Shown here in pieces: positions 43,091 to 52,619 of a stretch of DNA of 64,000 nucleotides (the stretch's first letter is position 1; each line of letters begins with the position of its first letter). The notes below the pieces were generated by a model that was not told where the DNA came from, ran no database searches, and saw nothing but the letters and a program-made list of their open reading frames with translations. The stretch comes from Chromatiales bacterium (ex Bugula neritina AB1) (lineage in GTDB: Bacteria; Pseudomonadota; Gammaproteobacteria; Granulosicoccales; Granulosicoccaceae). The position numbers were made by a program, and so were the translations under genes. The stretch is from the NCBI GenBank assembly GCA_001730015.1, contig MDLA01000175.1, positions 186,001 through 250,000 of the forward strand, in the 5' to 3' direction.

Positions 43091-43759
43091 CTACATCGAT
43101 TCAATCGCGTACGCTCTGGCCGGTGCGCCGTCGGCATCCAGTAATTTTAGTGGTGCCGCTGAGAAAAACACTCGAGTCTGCGTAATCGCACGGGTGCCCA
43201 CCAGATACTCAACTAAAGTAACGCCATTTCGCAGAAGTACATCGTGGGAGACGTGCTCATTTATCGGTCGGATATCGCCGTCGAGCAGGCAACGTATTGT
43301 CCAGTCCTGCGGAAAATCGAAAGCGACGGCAGTGGGTTTTTTAGCTAGCAGCCATTCGCATGCATCCCGCGTGAGATAGGGGGCCTCGCGCCAGAACGGC
43401 TCGGTGTGCCAATCGCGTTGTTCATCCCAACAGCTGCGAAACAGAACAATCTCATCGTTTTTAACGTGCTGCCCGCGAGACTCCAGCAGCGAATCGTCGA
43501 CAGCTTGATTCGGCAACACGTCACTGATATCGATTACCGAAGCAAAGCCCACCACTTGATCAAGTGTCAGGTCTGTTGTCGTCGTACCGCCGGGAACCAT
43601 ATGTCGAGGTGCATCGAGGTGCGTGAAGCCATGGCAGGATGTCTGCACCCAGCTGACTTCGAATAGATCGCCTGCCATGAAACTACCGCGTACCCCCTGC
43701 GTCATTGGCCAGCGTATATGCTCGCCCTCCAGCGGCATGGAGAGGTCGTGGATTTGCAC
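43091..43759 (-). CDS. Cyclase/kynurenine-formamidase family hydrolase
   Basis: 222-aa metal-dependent amidohydrolase of the cyclase (KynB) family. The metal motif HxGTHxDxPxH is present in variant form, HGFTHLDAPRH (His43, His47, Asp49, His53). The LSMPLEGEHIRWP N-terminus is usual. The true substrate (N-formylkynurenine, isatin or a purine/pyrimidine-derived amide) is unknown. It lies 98 bp downstream of the second MITE-like element and beyond guaD, and could be a distal part of the purine region, but the element lies between. Confidence 0.75.
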   Translation of the reverse strand: MQIHDLSMPLEGEHIRWPMTQGVRGSFMAGDLFEVSWVQTSCHGFTHLDAPRHMVPGGTTTTDLTLDQVVGFASVIDISDVLPNQAVDDSLLESRGQHVKNDEIVLFRSCWDEQRDWHTEPFWREAPYLTRDACEWLLAKKPTAVAFDFPQDWTIRCLLDGDIRPINEHVSHDVLLRNGVTLVEYLVGTRAITQTRVFFSAAPLKLLDADGAPARAYAIESM

Positions 43760-43856
43760 TAGGGCCGTCCATTTGTTGCAAACAGAGTGAATATCTTATC
43801 GGTTTTTCATGCGCCGTGTTGCGACGCTTTGCTCGTGGTTTTTTTGGGGGGGTATA

Positions 43857-44044
43857 CTCTGGTGTTGCATGAAATTTCGAGTCCAGAAGCTTACAGAGCT
43901 ATAGAAATGGCGCTGCACAGAGTTTTTACTGGATTGAGCCTGTTCATTCTTAATTGATATTCAGGAAAAGCGATGGCGGTGACCATAAGGTCTGCGATAG
44001 AAGCAGCGCAGCGGTTCTGCGCGGAATTTTATGCACCACCAAGG
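43857..44044. mobile_element. MITE-like element, copy 2 (~188 bp)
   Basis: Aligns along its length with the element at 33737-33927, same orientation, with an internal 4-bp gap and a more diverged segment right of centre. Shared blocks include TTCGAGT(C/G)CAGAAGCTTA, CTGGATTGAGCCTG and the identical ATAGAAGCAGCGCAGCGGTT. Ends are imperfect inverted repeats (about 18 of 23 positions). The right end is 2 bp from the guaD stop codon. No ORF; no clear target duplication. Confidence 0.65.
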
Positions 44045-44045
44045 T

Positions 44046-45404
44046 CTACACCTGAGCACCATCAACCCACACGCCCCGAATATTAGATCGGTTGGCACCA
44101 TAGATGGTTTTCTGGAAAACATCTTCATCGCTATCGAGTGCCGGAAATACAGTTAGATTGCTGTCTTTGGCGCTGGTGTCGATTAACATGGCATCGAAGT
44201 GATAGCCTGGTTCAAACTTTCCTATACGCTGATCCAGCACTTGTCCGCCGCCAGCGGTTGCCAGATAAAATGCTTCAATAAAATTTGACCGGCTGTCGCT
44301 GACTCCACGCTGTTCTGCTGCCTGCTCAGGGTCTGTGCCGCTTTCCAGCATTCGTGATGCGCTGATTACATGCTTGCAGCTGTCGAACATTGAGGCGCTC
44401 GGGCCACCTGAGATATCAGTCCCCAGGCCAATGTGCAGACCTTTGGATAGCGCCGTGCGTAGAGGGAACACGCAACCGGCAAAATAACTGTTAGACAGCG
44501 GGCAGTGGGCAATACCGGACTGATGCTTGCCAATGGTATCCATGTCGGAATCCGTGAGCAGGTTTGAATGTGCCAGTACCGTTTTTCGGGTTAGCAGTCC
44601 GAAGTCGTGCAGTGCCTCGGTGTCTGTTTTTCCGAGTCGATCTATAACGTACTGGTGCTCCCAGTCACTTTCGGAACAGTGCGTTTGTATAGGGCAGTTG
44701 TACTGACTGGCCAGCTTCCCCAGACCCTCCAGCATTTCGTTGGTGCAGGCGGGTATAAATCGGGGAGTGATTATCGGTTGCACGCGCTCGCGATGGTTAC
44801 CGGGTATCGCTCTAATGCTGTTTATGAGCTGTTCAGTTTGCTGCAGGCCGCTACGGGTGTCGGTGTCGCGGTAGTAGTCCGGGCATTGAGTCGGGTCGTC
44901 CATTGCCACGCGGCCCACCCATGCTCGTTGTCCTTTTTCTACGCAAATATCAGCCAGAATCTGCGTTGCCTGCTGATGGATGGTGGCAAAATAGACGGCG
45001 CTTGTTGTGCCGTTGGCCAGCAGGGTACTTACCAAAGATCGATAGACCGCGCCTGCGAACTCCGGATCAGAATAACGCGCTTCCAGCGGAAAGGTGCAGT
45101 TCATCAGCCAGTCCTGCAGGGGCAGGTGCAGAGCCTTTCCGAGTTGTGGCCATTGCGGAGCATGGATATGCAGATCGACGAGGCCGGGCAGCATAAACTG
45201 GGTGGCGGTCATGCGTGTCAGGCGTTTGCTGTGTTCAGCCTGTTGCAGGCAGGCGGTATAGTCGTCAGTGCCGGGTTCCAGTATGGCGGTGATAATGCCA
45301 TTATTATCGACACCGATTAGCGTGTCGTTCATCACCTTCAGGCACGATGCACTCGGTGTGTGCATAAACCTGCCTTGAAAAAACTGCTGTATAGAGGAAT
45401 TCAA
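44046..45404 (-). CDS. guaD: Guanine deaminase
   Basis: 452-aa amidohydrolase that converts guanine to xanthine and ammonia. Metal ligands: His79 and His81 (LVDLHIHAPQ), the later HCSESDWEH and the GLGTDISGG Asp. HAPQWPQ and FPLE(A/S)RYSD are close to bacterial and eukaryotic guanine deaminases, less so to other amidohydrolases. It is the last gene of a minus-strand run starting at 53479 with an N-demethylase-like system and a purine-type ABC importer, so its substrate is probably taken up or made by those genes. Confidence 0.9.
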   Translation of the reverse strand: MNSSIQQFFQGRFMHTPSASCLKVMNDTLIGVDNNGIITAILEPGTDDYTACLQQAEHSKRLTRMTATQFMLPGLVDLHIHAPQWPQLGKALHLPLQDWLMNCTFPLEARYSDPEFAGAVYRSLVSTLLANGTTSAVYFATIHQQATQILADICVEKGQRAWVGRVAMDDPTQCPDYYRDTDTRSGLQQTEQLINSIRAIPGNHRERVQPIITPRFIPACTNEMLEGLGKLASQYNCPIQTHCSESDWEHQYVIDRLGKTDTEALHDFGLLTRKTVLAHSNLLTDSDMDTIGKHQSGIAHCPLSNSYFAGCVFPLRTALSKGLHIGLGTDISGGPSASMFDSCKHVISASRMLESGTDPEQAAEQRGVSDSRSNFIEAFYLATAGGGQVLDQRIGKFEPGYHFDAMLIDTSAKDSNLTVFPALDSDEDVFQKTIYGANRSNIRGVWVDGAQV

Positions 45405-45486
45405 TAAAGTGGCTGCTTGTAGCTAACTTCAACGGCTCTGCATTTTCAGAGCCGTTGAGTTATTAGATGTAAATACAGGCTGGCTG

Positions 45487-46572
45487 CTACTTGGGCAGTT
45501 TGGTTTCGACCCCTTTAACCAGCCAGTTAATCCCCAGAAGGTCGCCATCACTGATAGTGTCCCCTTCGGCAATTTTTACTGCACCGTCCTGATCAATAAC
45601 CGGGCCGTTAAACGGGTGGAATTCACCCGCTGCTATCTCGGCAACTTTGGCGTCCAGTGCTGCTCTTTGCTCAGTGGTTAGATCATCACTCCAGCTTTCC
45701 ATAGATACTGCGTCATCTGCCATGCCGCCCCAGAATGCAGTGCCTTTGAACGTGCCGTCCAGTACTGCCTGAGTCTGCTCTATAAAGTGCTTGTCCCAGC
45801 TGATCTGCATGGAAACCAGAAGCTTGGTTGGCGCGTATTTTTTCATGTCGGAACTGGTATTCACCACATAAACACCTTCTTCTTCAGCAACGGTAACAAC
45901 CGAGGGGGTGTCCTGGTAGATTGAAAAAATCACGTCTGATTGTTGTGAAATAAGTGAGCGCGCTGATTCCTGTGCTTTGCTTGGGTCAAACCAGGAATTC
46001 AGCCACACGACTTTCATGCTGACATCGGCGTTGGTCTGCTGTGCGCCCAGTGTGAATGCGTTGATAATTCCGACTACTTCCGGAATAGCATAAGCTGCCA
46101 CCATGCCAATGGTATTGGTTTTTGTTACGTAGCCGGCAGCCATGCCGGCAAGATAGGCGCTTTCGTAGTTGCGAGTCTGGAAGTTGCCCATGTTGTCGGC
46201 CAGCTTGTAACCACTGGCATGGATAATTTTGATATCCGGGTAGCGTCTGGCCAGTTTTAAACCGTCGTTCATGTAGCCAAAAGAACCGAGCATGATCATC
46301 TTCGCGCCTTCTGCAGCAAATTGATTCATGATGCGCGCGGCGTCGGGCCCTTCGGGTATATTTTCGACAACAATAGATTCTACTTTGTCGCCGAACTCGG
46401 CTTCAATCGCTTTGCGGCCGTCGTCGAGTTCGTGTGCCCACCCGACATCGCCGGCAGGTGAGGGGTAGATAAACCCTATTTTTAATTTATCTGCGGCAAT
46501 AGCTTGTGAAAAGCTGAGCGCGGTGAACAGGGTCACAGCGGTTGCGGTAATCAGTTGGTGTAGTTGTTTCAC
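45487..46572 (-). CDS. BMP-family ABC transporter, lipid-free binding protein
   Basis: Periplasmic BMP/PnrA-type binding protein for nucleosides or nucleobases, about 361 aa. GTG at 46572 is preferred (GAGAGAA ribosome site, then a signal peptide ending FSQAIAAD); a longer frame starts at 46608. IGFIYPSPAGDVGWAHELDDGRKA at the N-terminus is the BMP signature (core: GDVGWAHELDDG). No lipobox Cys, so soluble. Partner of the two permeases and the ATPase that precede it; guaD follows. Confidence 0.9.
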   Translation of the reverse strand: MKQLHQLITATAVTLFTALSFSQAIAADKLKIGFIYPSPAGDVGWAHELDDGRKAIEAEFGDKVESIVVENIPEGPDAARIMNQFAAEGAKMIMLGSFGYMNDGLKLARRYPDIKIIHASGYKLADNMGNFQTRNYESAYLAGMAAGYVTKTNTIGMVAAYAIPEVVGIINAFTLGAQQTNADVSMKVVWLNSWFDPSKAQESARSLISQQSDVIFSIYQDTPSVVTVAEEEGVYVVNTSSDMKKYAPTKLLVSMQISWDKHFIEQTQAVLDGTFKGTAFWGGMADDAVSMESWSDDLTTEQRAALDAKVAEIAAGEFHPFNGPVIDQDGAVKIAEGDTISDGDLLGINWLVKGVETKLPK

Positions 46573-46597
46573 TCTGGTTCTCTCGGGTTGGTTCCGG

Positions 46598-47521
46598 TTA
46601 ATCAGCACTGGTGTACGGCTGCCCCAGTGAGGCCGGATGGTTCAGCCGGATAATACGCGAATCACGTGATATCACAGCCAGAATAATAATAGTGACAATA
46701 TAGGGTGCAGCGGACATCAGCTGCGAGGGTATGGCAAAACCCTGCCCTTGTATAAACAGCTCGATCAATGATACCGCGCCAAACAGGTAAGCGCCCAGTG
46801 CAATTCTGCCAGCGCGCCAGGTGCCGAAAACTACAAGCGCTACAACAATCCAGCCACGCCCGGCAACCAGCCCTTCGGCCCACAGCGGTGTGTAGGCCAG
46901 TGTAAGGTAAGCGCCACCGATACCGGCCATTGCACCGCCGAACAAAACAGCGCAGAGCCGAATGGCAATCACCGGGTAGCCGATTGAGTTGGCCGCTTGC
47001 GGGTTCTCACCAATAGCGCGAATAACAAGCCCTGCCTTGGATCGGTTTAATAACAGCCAGATCAGAAAAATTGAGATCATACCTGCATAAACCATTAAAT
47101 CCTGCCCGAAAAGTACTTTACCGAGCACCGGTAAGTCACTTAAAAAGCCAAGATCGATTTTATCCAGCGGGTCGATAGTGTGGCCTTCGTGCTCTTTGCC
47201 GATCAGAGCGGATAGGCCCAGGCCGAGAATGCCAACGGCAAGCCCGGCGGCAACCTGATTCGCCAGAAAAAACAACGCGAGTATGGCGAACACCAGAGAC
47301 AACAGAGCACTGACTGCCGCGGCTGCAGCAAAACCGCCAATGTAAGAACCGCTGAGCGTTGCAACCACAAACCCGGTTGCAGCCCCAGTGGCCATCATGC
47401 CTTCAACACCCAGGTTCAACACGCCTGATTTTTCGGCGACGACTTCCCCCATGGCAGCGAAGATCAGTGGCGTGGCAGCGGCCAGAGTGCCGGCCAGAAC
47501 ATAGACTATGGAATCGAGCAT
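46598..47521 (-). CDS. BMP-type ABC transporter, permease 2
   Basis: Inner-membrane permease of the BPD_transp_2 family (NupQ/YufQ-like), about 307 aa. ATG 47521 is preferred because it overlaps the upstream permease's stop by one base (TAATG), though the frame extends to 47590. GVLNLGVEGMMATGAATGF and GENPQAANSIGYPV are family motifs. Highly hydrophobic with about 8-9 membrane segments. Confidence 0.9.
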   Translation of the reverse strand: MLDSIVYVLAGTLAAATPLIFAAMGEVVAEKSGVLNLGVEGMMATGAATGFVVATLSGSYIGGFAAAAAVSALLSLVFAILALFFLANQVAAGLAVGILGLGLSALIGKEHEGHTIDPLDKIDLGFLSDLPVLGKVLFGQDLMVYAGMISIFLIWLLLNRSKAGLVIRAIGENPQAANSIGYPVIAIRLCAVLFGGAMAGIGGAYLTLAYTPLWAEGLVAGRGWIVVALVVFGTWRAGRIALGAYLFGAVSLIELFIQGQGFAIPSQLMSAAPYIVTIIILAVISRDSRIIRLNHPASLGQPYTSAD

Positions 47522-48603
47522 TAGTGATTCCCCGGTGTGGTTGCGGGGGCGACAATGCGTTTGAGCCGGTAGTGAACAAAAAGGTAACAAGCCAGATAAA
47601 ACACCAGCAGCATACCCTGAAACAGGGTGGTCGATGCGTTCGGTATACCAACTGACACTAAAGACATATCGCCGCCCACATAGATTAGCGCCATAAAAAA
47701 CGCCGCGAATATTATCCCGATCGGATGCAGGCCGCCGAGAAACGCAACTATAATGGCGGCAAATCCGTAACCCGGTGAAATATTGCGTTGCAATAGCCCG
47801 AGAGGCCCCGCTACTTCACCAACGCCAGCCATGCCGGCGGCGGCCCCACCAATCAGTAGCCCCATCCATACGGCGCGGTTCTCTGCGAAACCGGCATAGC
47901 GAGCAGCACGAGGTGCCAGGCCACTGACCAGTAGTTTATAGCCGGGTACACTGCGCTGCACAAATACCCAGGCCACAACGGTTGCTACTAATGCCAGATA
48001 GAGCGAAGAGTTCACGCGGGTGCCGCTGATCAGGGGGTCAAACAAAGCGGCGTCTTCGAACAGCGCCGATTGTGGAAAATTCATGCCCATCGGGTCTCGC
48101 AGCGGGCCTGTTACCAGATAATACAGTAACTGTAATGCGATGCTTGAGAGCATAAAGGTTACCAGGATTTCGTTGGCGTTGAAGCTTGTTCGCAACCACG
48201 CTGCGATTGCCGCCCATGCAGCTCCGGCGAGTGTGCCGGCGATAATCATGCCTGGTAACAGCCATATAGAGTCTGTATCGTTGAAGTGCAGCGCGATAGA
48301 CCCGGAAGCAATAGCGCCGAGCAGCAACTGTCCCTCCGCACCTATATTCCACACCCGTGCGCGAAAACCGATAGCAAGCCCTTGTGCGATAAGCAATAGT
48401 GGTCCGGTTTTAAGCAGTACTTCGCCTATTCCGTAGCGTGTTGTCAGTGGCTCTATAAAAAAAGCGTAAAAGGCGTCGAGCGGGGATTTGCCTAGCAGTG
48501 TGAACATAATTGCCCCGGCTATCAGGGTTAGCCCGATAGCCGTGAGCGGCACTAGAATCTGAGCTAGTAAGGATTGCTCGGTGCGCGGTACCAGTCGTAG
48601 CAT
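47521..48603 (-). CDS. BMP-type ABC transporter, permease 1
   Basis: 360-aa NupP/YufP-like permease. GFRARVWNIGAEGQLLLGAIA and ARYAGFAENRAVWMGLLIGGAAAG are the conserved loops; about nine membrane segments. Its start codon overlaps the ATPase stop by one base and its stop overlaps the second permease's start: tight translational coupling. Substrate class by family and context: purine nucleosides or nucleobases. Confidence 0.9.
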   Translation of the reverse strand: MLRLVPRTEQSLLAQILVPLTAIGLTLIAGAIMFTLLGKSPLDAFYAFFIEPLTTRYGIGEVLLKTGPLLLIAQGLAIGFRARVWNIGAEGQLLLGAIASGSIALHFNDTDSIWLLPGMIIAGTLAGAAWAAIAAWLRTSFNANEILVTFMLSSIALQLLYYLVTGPLRDPMGMNFPQSALFEDAALFDPLISGTRVNSSLYLALVATVVAWVFVQRSVPGYKLLVSGLAPRAARYAGFAENRAVWMGLLIGGAAAGMAGVGEVAGPLGLLQRNISPGYGFAAIIVAFLGGLHPIGIIFAAFFMALIYVGGDMSLVSVGIPNASTTLFQGMLLVFYLACYLFVHYRLKRIVAPATTPGNH

Positions 48604-50144
48604 CAGCAGCCAGCCTGTCTGTTGGTTGAATGTTCACTGCTGGTGACGGTTAGAAACTGGCCTGTCATCCACTCCCCTATGTGTGTAACCGTAGTTTCCC
48701 GGGTTTTCACAGCCGGAGACAACTGCCCCTGATAAATAGTATGCAGTCGATCAGTCACCTCGAACAGTTCCTCGAGTTCTTCGGATACAACCAGAATAGC
48801 GGTACCCTGATCGCGCAGGTTTATCAGTGCCTGGCGTATGGCAGATGCCGCGCCGACATCGACACCCCAGGTTGGCTGTGACAACACCAGTAACTTAGGG
48901 GCGAGCGCCATCTCTCTGCCGACAATAAATTTCTGCAGATTGCCGCCGGACAGACTGCCGGCGATTGCCATCGGGCCACCGCAGCGGACGTCGTTGTCGC
49001 TGATGCACTCAGTGGCGCGTTGCTTAACCGGCCCGAAACGAATTAAGCCCCAGCGGGCCAGCCCGGTTTCGAGTCCGGTCAGGAGGCTGTTCTGGCCGAG
49101 CGATAACTCGGGTACCGCGCCGCGCCCCAGACGCTCTTCGGGCACAAATGCCAGCCCGAGCCGACGGCGTCTAATTGGATCCAGGCGATTGACAGTTTCA
49201 CCGTCTATGGTGATTTTTCCCTGATTTGCAGGGACTAGATCTTCGCCGGAGATCAGCCGCATCAGTTCGTTCTGACCATTGCCCGATACGCCCGCAATAC
49301 CGACAATTTCACCGGCATTCACATGCAGCGATGTGTCGATCAGTGTAGTGGCAAACGGATCTGCCGGGGTATAAGCAAGGTTTTCTATTTGCAGCAGCGT
49401 TTTGCCGCCAGAGTCTGGATCTGCATGTGTGGCGTGTGGTATGTCACGCCCGATCATCATGTGGGCAAGTGATTGTGCGCTTTCCTGTGACGGTATAGCG
49501 GTGTTCACGACCTTGCCATCGCGAAGTATAGTCGCCTTGTCACACAGGCTGCGAATTTCATCGAGTTTATGGCTGATGTACAAAATGCTGCAGCCTTCGC
49601 TCTTGAGTTTGCGCAGCGTATTAAACAGCTGCTCAACGCCTTGTGGTGGCAGCACTGAAGTAGGCTCGTCCATAATCAGCAGTTGCGGGCTTTGCAGGAT
49701 GCAGCGAATGATTTCGACCCGCTGGCGCTCACCGACCGATAATGAATGAACCAGTGTATCGGGCGCCACCGGCAGGCCGAAATTTTTGCCCGCTTCTTCT
49801 ATACGCCGAGACAGATCCGGGAGTGAGCCTTTCACCGCCAGCGATATATTTTCTGCAACAGTTAGTGATTCAAACAATGAAAAATGCTGGAACACCATAC
49901 CGATGCGCAGCGAGCGTGCATGGGCCGGACTGCGTACTGTAACTTTTTTGCCGCGCCAGATGATCTCACCGGCATCTGGCTGGCTGACTCCGTAGATCAT
50001 TTTCATCAGGGTGGATTTACCGGCGCCATTCTCACCCAGAATTGCGTGAATTTCGCCTTCATTGATAAATAGATCAACAGCGTCGTTGGCGACAACAGTG
50101 GGAAATATTTTCGATACGCCGCGTAATTCCAGCAGTGGTTTCAT
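48603..50144 (-). CDS. BMP-type ABC transporter, ATP-binding protein
   Basis: 513-aa double-ATPase (NupO/YufO-like). First half has Walker A GENGAGKST and LSVGERQRVEIIRCIL with LLIMDEPTSVL. Second half has GVSGNGQNE in the Walker A place and LSGGNLQKFIVGREMALAPKLL; its Walker B region reads VLSQPTWGVDVGA, with Gln where many have Glu, as is common for the second site of such proteins. Overlaps the GST gene upstream by 4 bp. Confidence 0.92.
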   Translation of the reverse strand: MKPLLELRGVSKIFPTVVANDAVDLFINEGEIHAILGENGAGKSTLMKMIYGVSQPDAGEIIWRGKKVTVRSPAHARSLRIGMVFQHFSLFESLTVAENISLAVKGSLPDLSRRIEEAGKNFGLPVAPDTLVHSLSVGERQRVEIIRCILQSPQLLIMDEPTSVLPPQGVEQLFNTLRKLKSEGCSILYISHKLDEIRSLCDKATILRDGKVVNTAIPSQESAQSLAHMMIGRDIPHATHADPDSGGKTLLQIENLAYTPADPFATTLIDTSLHVNAGEIVGIAGVSGNGQNELMRLISGEDLVPANQGKITIDGETVNRLDPIRRRRLGLAFVPEERLGRGAVPELSLGQNSLLTGLETGLARWGLIRFGPVKQRATECISDNDVRCGGPMAIAGSLSGGNLQKFIVGREMALAPKLLVLSQPTWGVDVGAASAIRQALINLRDQGTAILVVSEELEELFEVTDRLHTIYQGQLSPAVKTRETTVTHIGEWMTGQFLTVTSSEHSTNRQAGC

Positions 50145-50782
50145 GCCGCAGGCCCGGCCGGAAAGATACCCGGCATTACTATAAAACCTGGAATACGTTT
50201 GACCTGATCGGCCCAGCGCCTGATTGCCGGATAGTCCTGTCGCGATATACTGCCTTCTTCAGAGAGCATAATATAGGGAAAGCAGGCGATATCGGCAATG
50301 GTGGGGTTGTCTCCGGCAACAATCCACTGCTGGTTCTGCTTATTGTTAAACCACAAGTGCTCATCGAGAATTCTAAACAAGCGGTGTGCTTCGGTGCGGC
50401 AGGCTTCGACATCAAAGTTATAGAAAAAACCCTCGACCAGTCTGGCCCGGGAGGCAGAACCTGTGATGCTGTCTGCGAACGCCAGCCACTGAGAGACTAA
50501 AGCCAGGCGTTGCGGATTGTCGGTCGGGTACCAATGGCGGCTTTTGTCGTAGCAACTGGCAAGGTAGACAAGAATTGCCTGTGATTCACGCAGGGTGAAG
50601 TTGTCGTCAAGGAGTACCGGTAACTGGCGTAGCGGATTAATCTGCTGAAACCAGTCTGTATTGTGTTCTGCAGCCGGATAAAATTCTACCGTATGGCTTG
50701 TATATTCTATGCCGAGTATAGAAAGCAGCAGGCGGATTTTATAGCAATTGCCGGACAATTCGTAGTCGTAAAGTGTAATCAT
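50141..50782 (-). CDS. Glutathione S-transferase-like protein (NdmE-like)
   Basis: 213-aa GST with thioredoxin-fold N-terminus (~1-80: LYDYELSGNCYKIRLLLSIL, then RQLPVLLDDNFTLRESQAIL) and a helical C-terminal domain. Alone it would be a generic GST. But it directly follows NdmD- and NdmC-like genes, and in Pseudomonas putida CBB5 the GST-like NdmE is needed to hold NdmC and NdmD together. I therefore infer a structural role in an NdmCDE-type complex. It links the oxygenase genes to the importer: 10 bp after the reductase gene and overlapping the ATPase gene. Confidence 0.7.
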   Translation of the reverse strand: MITLYDYELSGNCYKIRLLLSILGIEYTSHTVEFYPAAEHNTDWFQQINPLRQLPVLLDDNFTLRESQAILVYLASCYDKSRHWYPTDNPQRLALVSQWLAFADSITGSASRARLVEGFFYNFDVEACRTEAHRLFRILDEHLWFNNKQNQQWIVAGDNPTIADIACFPYIMLSEEGSISRQDYPAIRRWADQVKRIPGFIVMPGIFPAGPAA

Positions 50783-50792
50783 AGGGTGGTTG

Positions 50793-52619
50793 CTATATGT
50801 CTAGTACCAGGCGTTCGGATACAGCTCTGGAGACGCAGGTCATGATGCAGTTGTTACTTTGCCGTTCGGTATCATTTAAATAGACATCCTGATGCAGCGG
50901 TTGTCCGTCAAGTACTGCCACGCGGCAGGTGCCGCAGGCACCTTGCTCACAAGATGATGGCAAGTCGACTCCGTTGCTGCGCAGTGTTTGCAGCAACGTT
51001 TGGCCGGCTTCAACGGTCAGCGTTAAGCCGGAGCGAGCCAGATCTACCCTGAAAGAGTTTTCCGAAGTGACTGTGCTGGTGTTTTTAAAAAACTCGAAAT
51101 GTACGGCTTTATCAGGCCAGTTGTGTTGTTGAGCAAGATCTCGTGCCGCATTCAGCATCGGTGCCGGACCGCACAAATATACATGGCTTGCCGCTGTATA
51201 GTTCTCCAGAAGTGAGTTAAGTGATGCGCGGGTCTGCTCGGGGGTGAAGCCTGCGTTTATGGTGACTCTGTTACCCAGAGTGGTCAGCAATTCCGGAAAT
51301 AATGTATCGGTCTCACGCTGTACAAAATAGTGCAGGTGCCAGTTGCGTTCTGAGTTCTGCAGTGCCTGGGCCATTGCCAGTAGCGGGGTGATGCCTATGC
51401 CACCAGCGATCAGTAAGGTGTTGACTGCGTCTCGACGAAGCGGGAAATTGTTGCGCGGTTCCGAGATCGCTAATGTATCGCCAATGCGTACGGAGTCGTG
51501 CAAAAAGGCCGAGCCACCAGCGCCATTCGCCTCGCGCTTTACGGCAATAATATAACGGTCTGTCTGTACCGGGGCGTTGGTTAGTGAGTATTGCTTTATC
51601 TGTGAGTTAGCCAGATGCACATCGATATGTGCACCGGCCTGAAATGTAGGTAGTTGTGCATCGATAGAAACCAGTTCAAAAGCTTTTATATCGCTTGCAC
51701 CTGTGTGAATTTTCTCGACTACAACGCGCAGTGGTGCCCGCCGACCCGAGCTGGCAGGTTCTGGCATTGCCGCCAGTGCTTCGGTCACTCTAGGTAGTGT
51801 AACCTGAAAGGGTTCTGGCATTTCTGTGGTAGTCAGGCTGGATTCAATCTGATTACGCCAATGTGACATAGCGAAGTTATGAGTTTTCAGGTGTAGTAGA
51901 GGTTCGGCGGCAAGCTGTGGCCCGGTTAATACAGCGTGCACTCGTGTTCTGTGGCTGTCGACCGGCTGCAGAAAAAACACCAGGGTTGAATCACCGTGAC
52001 CGTCACTCCATAGCACGGTTATCTGGTACGGTTCTTCACGAATCACGCGGGTTACCGTTGGTGCTATTTCAGCTGGCGGATTTACTGATGGGTTAACCGG
52101 TTTAGAAAATGAGTAACGCGAAAAGTATTCTGCTGTAACCGCAAGTGGTGCGTTAACTGGAATAGATCGAAGTACCAGGCTGCTCTGGTTTGCATTTTGT
52201 ATTTCCAGCTCCGGTACAGCTGGCACTGTGGTATCCGTGGCTGCTTCCGTTGTCCATACCAGACCGTAGCGCTCACTAACCGGATAGGTATTGTTGCAAA
52301 TAGTTCTCGCAGGTGCATCGGCCGGGTGCGCGGGTATATAGGTGCAGCCGGCAGTGCGGTTTGAATAGCGCCATCCGTGATACTGACACGCCAGCTCCTG
52401 ACCATCGTTGATACCTATAGATAAACGCACACCACGGTGCAGGCAGCGATTTTCCCATACATTGACATTACCATCGTCAGCGCGCCATACAGCCAGTTCG
52501 CGCCCGAGAATCTGACCGTGGTACACATGGCGCAATGGCAGTTCTTCAGAAGTGGCAATAGGGTGCCAGTGGCGTGCGGCAATCGTGCGATCAAGTTTTT
52601 TCAAGGGGCGGGTTGTCAT
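50793..52619 (-). CDS. Rieske ferredoxin-flavin reductase fusion (NdmD-like)
   Basis: 608 aa with three redox modules. A Rieske [2Fe-2S] domain with Cys59/His61 (CLH) and Cys78/His81 (CQYH); residues ~110-290 with no clear oxygenase iron ligands; an FMN/NAD reductase (~305-510: KQYSLTN, IAGGIGITPLL, YLCGPAPML); and a plant-type [2Fe-2S] domain with Cys557, Cys562, Cys565 and Cys595. Extra Rieske domain plus reductase is the NdmD layout from caffeine N-demethylation, and the length is similar. It would take electrons from NAD(P)H to the Rieske-less partner at 52616. ATGA overlap with that gene. Confidence 0.8.
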   Translation of the reverse strand: MTTRPLKKLDRTIAARHWHPIATSEELPLRHVYHGQILGRELAVWRADDGNVNVWENRCLHRGVRLSIGINDGQELACQYHGWRYSNRTAGCTYIPAHPADAPARTICNNTYPVSERYGLVWTTEAATDTTVPAVPELEIQNANQSSLVLRSIPVNAPLAVTAEYFSRYSFSKPVNPSVNPPAEIAPTVTRVIREEPYQITVLWSDGHGDSTLVFFLQPVDSHRTRVHAVLTGPQLAAEPLLHLKTHNFAMSHWRNQIESSLTTTEMPEPFQVTLPRVTEALAAMPEPASSGRRAPLRVVVEKIHTGASDIKAFELVSIDAQLPTFQAGAHIDVHLANSQIKQYSLTNAPVQTDRYIIAVKREANGAGGSAFLHDSVRIGDTLAISEPRNNFPLRRDAVNTLLIAGGIGITPLLAMAQALQNSERNWHLHYFVQRETDTLFPELLTTLGNRVTINAGFTPEQTRASLNSLLENYTAASHVYLCGPAPMLNAARDLAQQHNWPDKAVHFEFFKNTSTVTSENSFRVDLARSGLTLTVEAGQTLLQTLRSNGVDLPSSCEQGACGTCRVAVLDGQPLHQDVYLNDTERQSNNCIMTCVSRAVSERLVLDI

